A DNA stretch of 34,124 nt from Moduliflexus sp964602655 (GCA_964602655.1 CAZRSF010000070.1:1-34124), one strand, 5' to 3'; shown: positions 18,222-26,763, numbered from the stretch's first letter. Notes: a model not told the origin generated them from the letters alone. Program-made: numbers and translations.

Positions 18222-18260
18222 CGTCAGAAGGGCGCGAATGTTTGCTTTTGCGCTCCGACG
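18222..18260. repeat. Imperfect hairpin, TTGCTTTTGC family
   Basis: CGTC pairs with GACG, and GGGCGC pairs with GCGCTCC with a bulge. Its right arm TTGCTTTTGCGCTCC (18242-18256) matches 14 of 15 bases of the right arm of the hairpin at 34028-34057, so this looks like a decayed copy of the same repeat. It lies directly after the prsK stop codon. Confidence 0.5.
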
Positions 18261-18359
18261 AATCCTATCGAAGTTTACATAACGTAAATCGAGTGCCTCA
18301 GCGTGCTGCGATCATTGAACATGCGGCTCTCGGATTCGCGTTCTTAAAACAATATCCCT

Positions 18360-19730
18360 ATGGAACAAGACAACAAACGAGTCATTCTCACCGTAGATGA
18401 TGATGCGAATATCCGCAAACAGATGAAATGGGCGTTAACTAAAGAGTATGAGGTGCTTCAGGGCGAAGATCGCTCATCTGCGGTCACACTCTGTCAGGAA
18501 TTTTCCCCAGGAGTCATGACGCTTGATTTAGGACTTCCGCCAGATGCCGACGGATCGTCCGAGGGATTGAAGACATTAGAAGAGGTGCTGCGGCTGAACC
18601 CAAAAATCAAGGTGATCGTCATCACTGGAAATCAGGAAAAAAGTACGGCATTAAAAGCGATTGAGCTTGGAGCGTATGACTTTCAAAATAAACCGGTTGA
18701 CCTTGAAGAATTAAAAGTCGTGCTGCGTCGCGCGTATTCTGTGTACAGTCTTGAAGAAGAGTTAACACGCTTGCGGAAACAACGAGAACAGGAACATGTC
18801 TTCGAAGGGATTATTGGAGAGTCTGCCGCCATTAAACATATTTTTATGGTGATTGACAAGGTCGCGACAACAGATGCCAGCGTACTTGTTACTGGAGACA
18901 GCGGCGTGGGGAAAGAACTCATTGCCCAGGCGATCCATAGCCGCAGTCTGCGACGGGATAAACCGTTTATTCCGATCAATTGCGCTGCGATCCCTGAGAT
19001 GCTCCTTGAAAGCGAACTGTTCGGGTATGAACGCGGCGCGTTTACCGGAGCGCATGCCCAGAAAGTCGGCAAGTTAGAGTTAGCGCACGAGGGCACCTTA
19101 TTTCTCGATGAAATGGGTGAATTAGGGCAGCCGCTTCAGGCCAAACTGTTACGATTTTTGCAAGATCAAATGATTGAACGGGTTGGCGGAAAAAAGCTCA
19201 TCCAGTTAGATGTGCGTGTGATTGCGGCGACGAATCGAAACTTAGAAGAGGATATTAAAACGGCGCAATTTCGCGAAGATTTATTTTTCCGACTCAATGA
19301 AATTCATATCCATGTCCCTCCGTTACGGCAACGAGAAGGCGACGCGCTGCTGCTTGCCAATCTGTTCTTGCATCGTTTTGCGCAAGAGAATAATCGCCAG
19401 ATCAAAGGGTTCAGCTCTGACGCCCAAAAATTGATTTTAGAGTACGCCTGGCCAGGGAATGTGCGAGAATTACGGAGTCGAATCAAGCGGGCGGTCGTCA
19501 TGTCGGATGATACGGTGATTCACCCCGAAGACCTTGACATTCGGGCGAATCCTCAGCCAATGACGCTGAAAGAGGCGCGAGAACAATTAGAATACAAAGT
19601 CATTTCCGAATCGTTAGAACGGAATCAAGGGAATATTTCGCAGGCGGCCAAAGAATTGGGCGTCACACGTCCGACCTTGCACGATCTGATGAAAAAATAT
19701 GCGATCACGAAAGGGAATTTTTCAGGATAA
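18360..19730 (+). CDS. prsR: Sigma-54-dependent response regulator, PrsR type
   Basis: The 456-residue protein has a receiver domain (1-125; acidic TVDDD near 11-15, phospho-acceptor Asp56 in LDLGLPP, Lys in QNKPVD). The AAA+ sigma-54 activator domain has Walker A GDSGVGKE with Lys185 and the sigma-54 contact loop GAFTGA at 226-231, followed by FLDEMGEL and the arginine-finger region FREDLFFRL. A Fis-type helix-turn-helix lies at about 420-447 (GNISQAAKELGVTRPTLHDL). LGLPPDADGSSEGLKTLEE is typical of PrsR, the regulator paired with PrsK and linked to sigma-54 promoters of exopolysaccharide and PEP-CTERM genes. No strong ribosome site precedes the ATG. No convincing -24/-12 promoter was found in this window, so its targets probably lie elsewhere. 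Confidence 0.88.
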   Translation: MEQDNKRVILTVDDDANIRKQMKWALTKEYEVLQGEDRSSAVTLCQEFSPGVMTLDLGLPPDADGSSEGLKTLEEVLRLNPKIKVIVITGNQEKSTALKAIELGAYDFQNKPVDLEELKVVLRRAYSVYSLEEELTRLRKQREQEHVFEGIIGESAAIKHIFMVIDKVATTDASVLVTGDSGVGKELIAQAIHSRSLRRDKPFIPINCAAIPEMLLESELFGYERGAFTGAHAQKVGKLELAHEGTLFLDEMGELGQPLQAKLLRFLQDQMIERVGGKKLIQLDVRVIAATNRNLEEDIKTAQFREDLFFRLNEIHIHVPPLRQREGDALLLANLFLHRFAQENNRQIKGFSSDAQKLILEYAWPGNVRELRSRIKRAVVMSDDTVIHPEDLDIRANPQPMTLKEAREQLEYKVISESLERNQGNISQAAKELGVTRPTLHDLMKKYAITKGNFSG

Positions 19731-19762
19731 GAATGAGGAGATATTCAGCGTCGGCACAAACA

Positions 19763-19797
19763 GTTGCGTTGCCCGATGATCGGTTGGGCAACGCAAC
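19763..19797. terminator. Strong hairpin between convergent genes
   Basis: GTTGCGTTGCCC (19763-19774) and GGGCAACGCAAC (19786-19797) form a perfect 12-base stem with an 11-base loop. It lies between prsR (+) and the small - strand gene and could stop transcription from both sides. No long T-tract follows on either strand, so it may instead be another repeat copy. Confidence 0.5.
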
Positions 19798-19827
19798 GAC
19801 ATCCTTTCTACAATGCCGAATCAACCT

Positions 19828-19989
19828 TTAAAATAAAGCGTATACAAACGGCGCAACCGCAGACCCTTCTGTTAGAATGATTAACAATCCCAACAAAATC
19901 AACATCAGGACGATGGGGCCTAACCACCATTTTTTACGCTCTTTCATAAATTGCCAGAATTCGGATAAAATTTGAAGTTTACCAGCCAT
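19828..19989 (-). CDS. 53-residue single-helix membrane protein, DUF5989-like
   Basis: An ATG at 19989 reads 53 codons to a TAA at 19828-19830, preceded by the strong ribosome site AAAGGAG about 9 bases upstream. The protein runs MAGKLQILSEFWQFMKERKK, then WWLGPIVLMLILLGLLIIL as one membrane helix, and ends TEGSAVAPFVYALF. The pattern of a FWxFxxERKKWW head, one helix, and a G-S-A-x-A-P-F-x-Y-x-L-F tail matches what I know of DUF5989 proteins. These are tiny proteins found beside SxtJ and carbamoyltransferase genes in polysaccharide-type clusters. Their function is unknown; a role as a small membrane partner is a guess. It lies downstream of the HEAT-repeat gene on the same strand and beside the PrsK/PrsR genes. 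Confidence 0.75.
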   Translation of the reverse strand: MAGKLQILSEFWQFMKERKKWWLGPIVLMLILLGLLIILTEGSAVAPFVYALF

Positions 19990-20051
19990 ACAGCTTCTCT
20001 CCTTTGTCTATTATCACTAAGAACCGCAGCACAATCTGCGTATCTCATCAA

Positions 20052-20079
20052 ATTTTCAAACGCCACATTTTTTTGTCAA
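20052..20079 (-). promoter_or_regulatory. Possible promoter for the DUF5989-like gene
   Basis: On the - strand TTGACA (20079-20074) is followed after 16 bases by GAAAAT (20057-20052), about 56 bases before the ATG of the small gene. The -35 is perfect but the -10 matches only 4 of 6, so this is tentative. Confidence 0.3.
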
Positions 20080-20110
20080 TGAAAAATTATTTCTGTCTCT
20101 GCTTGCTTTA

Positions 20111-21337
20111 TTAGCCCCGCAGACGAGCCTGAATTTCTTCGATGGTATGCTCCACGGTTTCTGAGAGCGATGCATCTAATGTCGGGAGCAAATCATGCAG
20201 CCGTTTCAATGTGGTTTGCCCTCCCATCTCGGCCAATGCTAACGCGGCGCTATCCGAGACTTTCGGGTCTTGATCTTTCAAGGCTTGCACAAGCAGCTCA
20301 ATCGCGTCATGATTTCCTAAGTGTCCCAATGACACGGCCGCCATACTGCGCACATCAGCCTGACGATCTTTCAGCAAATCTTTTAACGGAATAAGGCTCA
20401 GTTTCGATTGGATCATCCCTAACGATTTGGCAACCCCCCAGCGAATTTCCTGATCCCGATCTTTCACAAATTTCGTTAAATGAGAAATCGCATCTTCACT
20501 ACGCGTTTCTCCGAGCGCTTCGATCAGACTCCATTTCATCTCCTGATTTCCAGATTCCAGTACGGCAATGAGTTCCTCAATCGCGGCGGGCGTATGAATT
20601 TTGCCTAATGACGATGCCGCTTGCTGGGATAATTCGCGATGAGAGGTACGTAAAAACGGAATAATCGCACTGACGGCTTTTTCCGAACGGATTTCCCCCA
20701 ACGCAAAAATCACACTGATCTGCGTATCAGACGACTCTGTTTGTAATAACGCTAATAATTTATTTTCGGCAGAACGAATTCCCATTTCACCGATGGCGGC
20801 GGCGGCGCAATTCCTGACGGATTCATCCTGGTCATCTAACGCATCAACGACAGCTTGACGCACACGTTCCGACCGCACTTCTTTCAGCGCGGTAATTGCC
20901 TTTCGCCGAGAGTCCGGGTCTTCAGCTTCCCGTAAGATGCGGATTAATAATTTTTCAGATTTTTCAGACCCGATTTTTGCCAATGATGCTGCCACACAAC
21001 TTCGGACATGCGCATCAGGATCATTTAAGGCTCGAATGAGCGCATCTTCCGCTTTCAGCACACCGATTTTTCCTAACGCTACAGCCGTACTGCTGCGAAT
21101 ATTCGCATCTTTCGCCTGTAGAAAAGGGAAAAGCGGTTCAACGGCACGATCAGAAGCAATCTCTCCTAAGCTAAAAATAGCGGTGCCGCGCACAATTGGA
21201 TCACCATCATGTAATGCGGAGAGTAAATAATCTACGCCATTTTCCGATTTGATTTCTCCTAAGGCTGTCACCGCTTTGCGACGGATTTCGACATGCTCGC
21301 TTTTCAGATAACTTTCTAATTTTTCTAAGATGCTCAT
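20111..21337 (-). CDS. HEAT-repeat scaffold protein
   Basis: From the ATG at 21337, which has AAGGAGAGG 7 bases upstream, the protein is 408 residues. The frame is open for 39 codons further but without a good start site. Nearly the whole sequence is about twelve tandem HEAT (PBS-lyase type) repeats of roughly 31 residues, with the pattern xxVRxxAAxALGEIxSExAVxxLLxALxDxD. Examples are EIRRKAVTALGEIKSE and DVRSMAAVSLGHLGNH. Such solenoids are protein-binding scaffolds, and no catalytic residue is seen. The first three repeats and repeats 9-12 are the most regular. It sits 103 bases behind lgt on the same strand, but its partner cannot be read from the sequence. A role in the neighbouring signalling or polysaccharide functions is only a guess. 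Confidence 0.85.
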   Translation of the reverse strand: MSILEKLESYLKSEHVEIRRKAVTALGEIKSENGVDYLLSALHDGDPIVRGTAIFSLGEIASDRAVEPLFPFLQAKDANIRSSTAVALGKIGVLKAEDALIRALNDPDAHVRSCVAASLAKIGSEKSEKLLIRILREAEDPDSRRKAITALKEVRSERVRQAVVDALDDQDESVRNCAAAAIGEMGIRSAENKLLALLQTESSDTQISVIFALGEIRSEKAVSAIIPFLRTSHRELSQQAASSLGKIHTPAAIEELIAVLESGNQEMKWSLIEALGETRSEDAISHLTKFVKDRDQEIRWGVAKSLGMIQSKLSLIPLKDLLKDRQADVRSMAAVSLGHLGNHDAIELLVQALKDQDPKVSDSAALALAEMGGQTTLKRLHDLLPTLDASLSETVEHTIEEIQARLRG

Positions 21338-21344
21338 AGACGTT

Positions 21345-21353
21345 CCTCTCCTT
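21345..21353 (-). promoter_or_regulatory. Ribosome binding site fixing the HEAT-protein start
   Basis: On the - strand AAGGAGAGG ends 7 bases before the ATG at 21337. This supports the 408-residue form over the longer open frame. Confidence 0.7.
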
Positions 21354-21440
21354 ACAATGCCCTTAGTCGTCAAGATGGTTTCACAATTATTCATACAGAC
21401 ACCATGACAAGTTAAAAGGTAAAGCGAAAGATAATTCTCC

Positions 21441-22235
21441 TCATATTTTTTCACTCGTCTTCAATGTCGTCTGTTCCCACAATCGCCGTGTCACAATGAG
21501 CCATCCAGCCAATGCAATGAGGATGATACTGATGACATGCGGCGCGCTGAATTGTCGAAACATCAGGTTATCCGCCCGAAAAAATGAGACAATAAATCGT
21601 CCGATCGAATACAGCCCGATATACAAACATGCAAGCAATCCATCGTGTTTATAGGGTTTTTTGCGAATATTCCATAAGAACAGAAAGATACAGAAGTTCA
21701 ACCCCATTTCATATAACATGACCGGGTGAAGCGGCATGCCTGGAAATTCCCGACCGGCAATACTGGTCGGCGGAAACACCATGCCCCATGGCATCTCTGT
21801 CGGCACGCCATGCGCATCGCCATTCATAAAATTGCCAAAGCGCCCGAAGGTTTGCCCTAAAATAATAGGAGGCGCGACCACATCCGCCATGCGCCAGAAC
21901 GAAAGATGATGACGCGCTGTCAACCACCAGCCGACCAGCGCCCCGCCGATAATGCCGCCATGAATCGCCAATCCGCCGTGCCAGACCTTGAGCGTTTCCC
22001 ACATATCAGCGCGATAGGCATCCCAATTGAACAGCACATAATAGAACCGCGCGCCAACAATGCCTCCTAATACGCACAACATCAGAAAATTCATGGATTG
22101 ATCGTCCGTCAACGGAATGAGTTTTCGACGGGTTTCACGTTGAATCATCGGCAGCGCGCATAAAATCGCGATTGCATACATTAAGCCGTAATACCGAATT
22201 TGAATTGGGCCAAGCTCGAAAAGTATCGGATGCAT
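21441..22235 (-). CDS. lgt: Prolipoprotein diacylglyceryl transferase
   Basis: The 264-residue, seven-helix membrane enzyme transfers a diacylglyceryl group from phosphatidylglycerol to the lipobox cysteine of prolipoproteins. The family signatures are in order: FELGPIQIRYYGLMYA near the N-terminus, HGGLAIHGGIIGG around residue 90, the Lgt signature GRFGNFMNGDAHG around 130-142 and LHPVMLYE around 170. A further in-frame GTG at 22271 would add twelve residues. The ATG at 22235 gives the usual M-HPILFELGPI start, so I prefer it. The ribosome site is modest. The HEAT-repeat gene follows 103 bases downstream. Lgt is a housekeeping gene, and its place between secretion loci is probably incidental. 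Confidence 0.95.
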   Translation of the reverse strand: MHPILFELGPIQIRYYGLMYAIAILCALPMIQRETRRKLIPLTDDQSMNFLMLCVLGGIVGARFYYVLFNWDAYRADMWETLKVWHGGLAIHGGIIGGALVGWWLTARHHLSFWRMADVVAPPIILGQTFGRFGNFMNGDAHGVPTEMPWGMVFPPTSIAGREFPGMPLHPVMLYEMGLNFCIFLFLWNIRKKPYKHDGLLACLYIGLYSIGRFIVSFFRADNLMFRQFSAPHVISIILIALAGWLIVTRRLWEQTTLKTSEKI

Positions 22236-22605
22236 AAGGTTCTTACTCGCAGGCAGTTTCCATGAGAACACGACATATTCAAAAACACGCCATGAAAAGA
22301 CTTGACTTATTCTGATAGGTCATGATATACCTTCTTATGTGTTCGTACAACAATTCTCAGCGGATTCTTCGGCTTCTCCGTCGCGAAATTCGCCAGACAA
22401 ACAGTGGAAATCATCAGTATCAGTCGGTTTGACGTAACGATAATAGGTGGTAGGAAGATTGTCAACCGAAAAAGATGAGGAACGCAAGAATTCAATCGCC
22501 CGAATTTGTCGTGCCTGTCATAAACGTTGTGACATGTCTTGTGTCTATATGAAGAATATACGCTGGAATATTGGTGTGTTCGTATCATGAAGGAGACCCT
22601 TACAG
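22236..22605. other. Divergent intergenic region, lgt / regulator
   Basis: This stretch of 370 bases shows no convincing gene. It must hold the promoters for lgt (-) and the chemosensory run (+). A weak + strand candidate is TTGACT at 22302-22307 with GATATA at 22324-22329 (16-base spacing), but it lies about 270 bases before the gene. AAGGAGA just before 22606 is a good ribosome site. There is no clear sigma-54 site and no hairpin repeat. Confidence 0.6.
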
Positions 22606-23889
22606 ATGGCCAGAGTAATGATAGTAGACGACAGTAAAGTTGTTCGTCACTATTTGTCACAGATGGTGGAATTGGCGGATCACACTGCCATTCAAGTGGA
22701 ATCAGGCGAGAAGGCGCTGGAACTGCTTGAAACGCGCGCCAAAACAGAGCCGACCCTCCTCCCGGATTTGATTTTTATGGATGTGCTGATGTCCCCTGGC
22801 ATGAGCGGAATCGAGACGACCAGCAAAATCAAATCCAGCCCGATTCCCGCAGTCGCAGAAGTTCCGGTCGTCTTTTTGACCGGTATTGGCGAGCAGGATA
22901 TCGTCAGTAAAGCGTTAGATGCCGGGGCGATTGATTACATGGTCAAACCGTCAAGCGCGGAATCGCTGCCGATTTTTTTGAGTAACCTGCGCAAAAAACT
23001 TGACCGGTTGTTGACAATGAGTACGCGCAGTCTAAAACGCGGCGCCGGGCTGATTGCCGATTTATCAAACGAATATCTCCCTTCCTTGCTTCAAATGCTG
23101 CATCTGGAGGATGCCTCCGGCTATGCCACGCTGACCAATCCGAAAAAGAAGCAGAGCGCATCTATGCATATTCGTTATGGCAATATCGAACATCTTGTGC
23201 TGGTAGATACGTCAAAAGGCATGAAAAATCGCATCGAAGGCGAAGAAGCGTTTCGAGCGATGGTGAAATGGACGGAAGGCGTATTTTCATTCGGACGAGC
23301 CGACCCGGAGCGTATGCCCAAGGGCAAGCCAATGAATCTTGTCACGTTGCTGTGTGCTGTGGATAATAAAGAAATTGCTGGTGTTACGGGTGGTGCAACG
23401 GAGGAAAACCCCGCGTCGCCGCCAATGCCAGAGTTCGAATCATACGCGGCCTTCAAGGTCAAGTTAGAGCAGGAACTCGTCAGCCTGATTCAGGAGACGC
23501 AGGTGCACAGCATTTATTATGTTCGCCTCAACAAAGGGAAGGCGGCGATTTTGCTTCAAGGACAGACCGATAGTGTGACTGCGGCAGCGTTAAAAGTATT
23601 TAGCGATAAAAAAGACTTGATTTCTTTTGTCAAACAGAAAGCTCCTGATCTCGACAGCGGCAAATTCAAAGAAATCTTTTTTTTCTTAGAAACCGGGTAT
23701 ATTGTGATTCGAAAAGGGACACGCATAGATTATGTGGTCTTGATTGGTAATGACCAGGATAACATCCGGCAGGGGCGTTTATCTGCTGCTCGCGCCGCCA
23801 CGCTGATCCGAAAAGCCGCAATTGATCGAAGAAATAAACGCATTATGCATCAACAATCGCATCCGGATGCAGAGGATGACGATGAATAA
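22606..23889 (+). CDS. Response regulator: REC, DUF4388-like and Roadblock-like domains
   Basis: This is a 427-residue protein. Residues 1-130 form a receiver (VDD at 7-9, phospho-acceptor Asp59 in IFMDVLM, Lys in MVKPSS). Residues about 145-265 resemble DUF4388/PATAN (LSNEYLPSLLQMLHLEDASGYATL, then SMHIRYGNIEHLVLVD, then EGEEAFRAMVKWTEGVFSF), a domain common in regulators that link two-component signalling to motility. The tail (about 300-420) has a pattern like Roadblock/MglB proteins (FFFLETGYIVIRKG, YVVLIGN, RLSAARAATLIRKAA), which interact with small GTPases; this assignment is tentative. No DNA-binding domain is seen, so its output is probably by protein contacts. It heads the chemosensory run and has a strong ribosome site. 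Confidence 0.78.
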   Translation: MARVMIVDDSKVVRHYLSQMVELADHTAIQVESGEKALELLETRAKTEPTLLPDLIFMDVLMSPGMSGIETTSKIKSSPIPAVAEVPVVFLTGIGEQDIVSKALDAGAIDYMVKPSSAESLPIFLSNLRKKLDRLLTMSTRSLKRGAGLIADLSNEYLPSLLQMLHLEDASGYATLTNPKKKQSASMHIRYGNIEHLVLVDTSKGMKNRIEGEEAFRAMVKWTEGVFSFGRADPERMPKGKPMNLVTLLCAVDNKEIAGVTGGATEENPASPPMPEFESYAAFKVKLEQELVSLIQETQVHSIYYVRLNKGKAAILLQGQTDSVTAAALKVFSDKKDLISFVKQKAPDLDSGKFKEIFFFLETGYIVIRKGTRIDYVVLIGNDQDNIRQGRLSAARAATLIRKAAIDRRNKRIMHQQSHPDAEDDDE

Positions 23890-23961
23890 CATCTCAGGAT
23901 ACAGGGGGAGAGACGCCGCACCCCCTCTTTGCCTGTTTCCTACTGGGCGGTATTGGAACGC

Positions 23962-24330
23962 ATGCCAAAACGAATTTTAATTGTAGATGACTCTGAAATG
24001 ACAAGACGGCTGATCTCAACTGCCATCCGGCGCTTTGGGGACATTGAGTATGAAGAAGCCAAAGATGGTTTCGAAGCCATTCAAAAACTGGCCACAAAAG
24101 AGTTCAATCTTCTGTTCGTTGATATTAATATGCCCAATATCAATGGGCTGGAACTGATTGATTATTGTAAACAGAGCGAACATTATCATTCGATCCCGAT
24201 TGTCATTATTTCAACAGAAGATAGCCTGCGAGATCAACAAAAAGGGTTAGCGCTTGGCGCATCGGATTTTTTGATGAAGCCGATCCAGTTAGACCGGCTT
24301 ATCGAGGTTATTACACACACGATCGGTTAA
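23962..24330 (+). CDS. cheY: Single-domain CheY-like response regulator
   Basis: From the ATG at 23962 the protein has 122 residues, the usual CheY size; the frame is open 11 codons upstream without support. Hallmarks are VDD at 8-10, phospho-acceptor Asp54 in FVDINMP, Ser84/Thr85 at the end of strand 4 and Lys106 in LMKPIQL. It has no output domain, so it should carry phosphate from CheA to a motor or assembly complex. It lies directly before cheA. Several CheY-like proteins also serve type IV pilus systems (PilG/PilH), and that would fit the pilus genes downstream. Confidence 0.88.
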   Translation: MPKRILIVDDSEMTRRLISTAIRRFGDIEYEEAKDGFEAIQKLATKEFNLLFVDINMPNINGLELIDYCKQSEHYHSIPIVIISTEDSLRDQQKGLALGASDFLMKPIQLDRLIEVITHTIG

Positions 24331-24390
24331 CGACGACACCGCAGAGGAGAACGTCACGAGTTATAGACTCGGAATGTTCGTACCCCCCGC

Positions 24391-26754
24391 ATGATCAATC
24401 AACAAGATATTGATGAATTGACTGAGGTTTTCGTCGAAGAGTCGCTGGAAATCGTCGAAAATCTTAACAAAGATGTCCTGGAATTAGAGAAGTCTGTCGG
24501 CAATACCGACGTCAACCGGGAACTGATCAATAACATCTTCCGCTATGTCCATACGCTGAAAGGAAATTCCGGGCTGGCGGGCGCCGATAAACTCCGCGAT
24601 TTAGCGCACAAGATGGAATCGCTGTTAGATCGGCTGCGCAAAGAAAAAATGTCCATGACGCAAGGCATGGTAGATGTCTTGTTTTCCGGGATTGACCGGA
24701 TCAGCGCCATCTTGCAAGAGGTGATCACCGGCACAGACCATGGCGTCGTCATTGCGGATGTCATCGAAAAACTTGATCTGCTGCTTGCCGGAAAAGAGCC
24801 TGGAGGAGAAGCCGAATCATCGGCAGTGCTTCCTGAAAAGCGTTCGATTCCGTCCGCGACACCGTCGCAACCCCTTCCCCACCCCTCATCGGTGTCAAAA
24901 GCGACAGCGTTGCCGGATAACCGCTCATTAGTGGCGATCCCTGAAGATGTTCGGCGCGTCCTCACCGAATATGAAGAAAACCGTTTAGTTGAAAGCATCA
25001 CCCAAAAATGCAACATTTATCAGGTCATCTTAAACCTGCTGATGGAGGGGTTCGAGCAAGTTGTCAATACGGTCATCGAACAAATCAATTCCACCAGCGA
25101 AGTCATTGCAAAAGTTCCAAGTTCGAAACGACTTCCGGGCTACGATCTGCAAGTCCGTATTATTTTTGCGTCCACCTTGCCGGAAAAAGCCATTGCGGCG
25201 ACGCTTTCAAGCTTAAAAGGGCTTGAAAACTTTTCATTGACCTTATTGATCGCGCCGCATGGCGTCTCAGAAAAAAACGACACTCCGCCGATCAAGCCAA
25301 AAGAACAACACCATGAACCGACAGCCGCGCCAGTCAAAAAAACGACAGCGACACAAGACAAACCTCTGCCGCATGTCGAACCGCCACGTGTCGTCGAGAG
25401 CGTAAAAAAGCCTGCCGAAACGCCCGCAAAGGCGAATAGTGCGCCTGCTGCGGCAAAAGACTTTGGCGATCAGGCTGGCGGAAACATGGTGCGCGTGGAT
25501 ATTAAAAAGTTGGACAACTTGATGAATATTGTTGGCGAACTCGTATTATCCAAAGCGCGGTACCTGCAAATTGAAACCGAATTGGAAGGCTTAACCGGCT
25601 ATAAAGCGCTACGCGGCAATCTCAAAAAAAATAATAAATCCACATCCAAAAAGCTGGAAGATCTGCGAGAAGCCATTCTGCAAGTCCGCATGGTGCAAAT
25701 CGGTACGCTGTTCAGTCGCTTTCCGAGAATCATCCGCGATATTGCGAAAAATGAAGACAAACAGATTCAATTAGTTCGTGAAGGGGAAGAAACCGAATTA
25801 GATAAAGCGGTCGTGGATGAAATGGGAGAACCGCTGGTTCATTTGGTGCGAAACGCAGGCGGTCATGGCATCGAAGACCCGGAAACCCGAAAAAAGTTAG
25901 GGAAGTCCGAGGTCGGAACAATTACGTTACGCGCCTATCAGGAAGGAAGTTACATTGTTATTGAGATTCAAGATGACGGAAGCGGTATTGATATTAATGC
26001 GCTGAGGGAAAAAGCCATTGAAATGAATCTGATGGAACGAGGCGCAAAACTGAACGACAACGAAATTCTCAACTTTATTTTTCATCCCGGCTTCTCCACT
26101 GCGAAAAAAGTGACCAATACGTCCGGACGCGGCGTTGGCATGGATTCTGTCAAGGAAACCATTACGCGCCTAAAAGGTATTATTGATATTCATACCGAAT
26201 TATCGGTCGGCACGAAATTTATCGTCAAACTCCCGTTGACCCTTGCGATTATTCAGGTGCTCTTGATTCGCGTCGCCGCCCATACGTATGCCATTCCGCT
26301 TTCGACCGTCACGGAAAGCTTCAAACTCTTCCCTGAAAAAATCGAACTCATTGATAACCAGGAAGTCACGCAACTTCGCGACACTGTCCTCCCGCTCTTA
26401 CGGCTCAGGGAGGCGTTTGGGATGGGAGAAGAGCATGGACGTTCCAATTCGTCGTTTTCTCAAGAGACTAACGACGATGGGCAGGCGCGGAATTTTGTCG
26501 TTGTTATCGGCCTGGCAGACCGGCGAATCGGCCTGATTGTCGATGAATTATTGGAACAACAGGAAATCGTCATTAAGTCGTTAGGCCGTTATTTGATGAG
26601 AACTCCTGGCTTTGCAGGCGCGACCACGTTAGGAAACGGACGGGTCGTCCTCATCCTTGATGTCGTCGGATTAATCGAAAGCCTAAATGTCAAACATCGA
26701 TCTGCCTTGAAACGACATCCGGAAAAACCGGCTCTCGTTGCTGAGCGTTCGTGA
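24391..26754 (+). CDS. cheA: Chemotaxis histidine kinase CheA with an altered N box
   Basis: This is a 787-residue protein with P1 Hpt (His54 in YVHTLKGNSG), then a middle domain about 180-290 that starts VRRVLTEYEENRL and resembles the non-canonical P2 of deltaproteobacterial-type CheA. A Pro/Ala/Lys linker follows (about 290-365), then P3 dimerisation (LDNLMNIVGELVLSKAR). P4 ATPase has G1 QDDGSGID and G2 TSGRGVGMDSV, and P5 is a CheW-like domain (about 625-760). No C-terminal receiver is present. The N box reads HLVRNAGGHGIE (Asn488). CheA normally has RNAVDHGIE or RNSLDHGIE, so the usual Asp is Gly491 here. This could lower kinase activity or be tolerated. CheY precedes it and CheW follows 9 bases later. 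Confidence 0.92.
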   Translation: MINQQDIDELTEVFVEESLEIVENLNKDVLELEKSVGNTDVNRELINNIFRYVHTLKGNSGLAGADKLRDLAHKMESLLDRLRKEKMSMTQGMVDVLFSGIDRISAILQEVITGTDHGVVIADVIEKLDLLLAGKEPGGEAESSAVLPEKRSIPSATPSQPLPHPSSVSKATALPDNRSLVAIPEDVRRVLTEYEENRLVESITQKCNIYQVILNLLMEGFEQVVNTVIEQINSTSEVIAKVPSSKRLPGYDLQVRIIFASTLPEKAIAATLSSLKGLENFSLTLLIAPHGVSEKNDTPPIKPKEQHHEPTAAPVKKTTATQDKPLPHVEPPRVVESVKKPAETPAKANSAPAAAKDFGDQAGGNMVRVDIKKLDNLMNIVGELVLSKARYLQIETELEGLTGYKALRGNLKKNNKSTSKKLEDLREAILQVRMVQIGTLFSRFPRIIRDIAKNEDKQIQLVREGEETELDKAVVDEMGEPLVHLVRNAGGHGIEDPETRKKLGKSEVGTITLRAYQEGSYIVIEIQDDGSGIDINALREKAIEMNLMERGAKLNDNEILNFIFHPGFSTAKKVTNTSGRGVGMDSVKETITRLKGIIDIHTELSVGTKFIVKLPLTLAIIQVLLIRVAAHTYAIPLSTVTESFKLFPEKIELIDNQEVTQLRDTVLPLLRLREAFGMGEEHGRSNSSFSQETNDDGQARNFVVVIGLADRRIGLIVDELLEQQEIVIKSLGRYLMRTPGFAGATTLGNGRVVLILDVVGLIESLNVKHRSALKRHPEKPALVAERS

Positions 26755-26763
26755 TCATCAACT

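Noticed and set aside
19753..19767. Possible sigma-54 (-24/-12) site near prsR: GGCAC then TTGC
   Set aside because: The spacing is one base too long (6 instead of 5 between GGCAC and TTGC), and TTGC overlaps the terminator-like hairpin.
22440..22465. TTGACA and TATTAT on the - strand upstream of lgt
   Set aside because: The two boxes are only 14 bases apart, too close for a sigma-70 promoter, and 200 bases from the lgt start.
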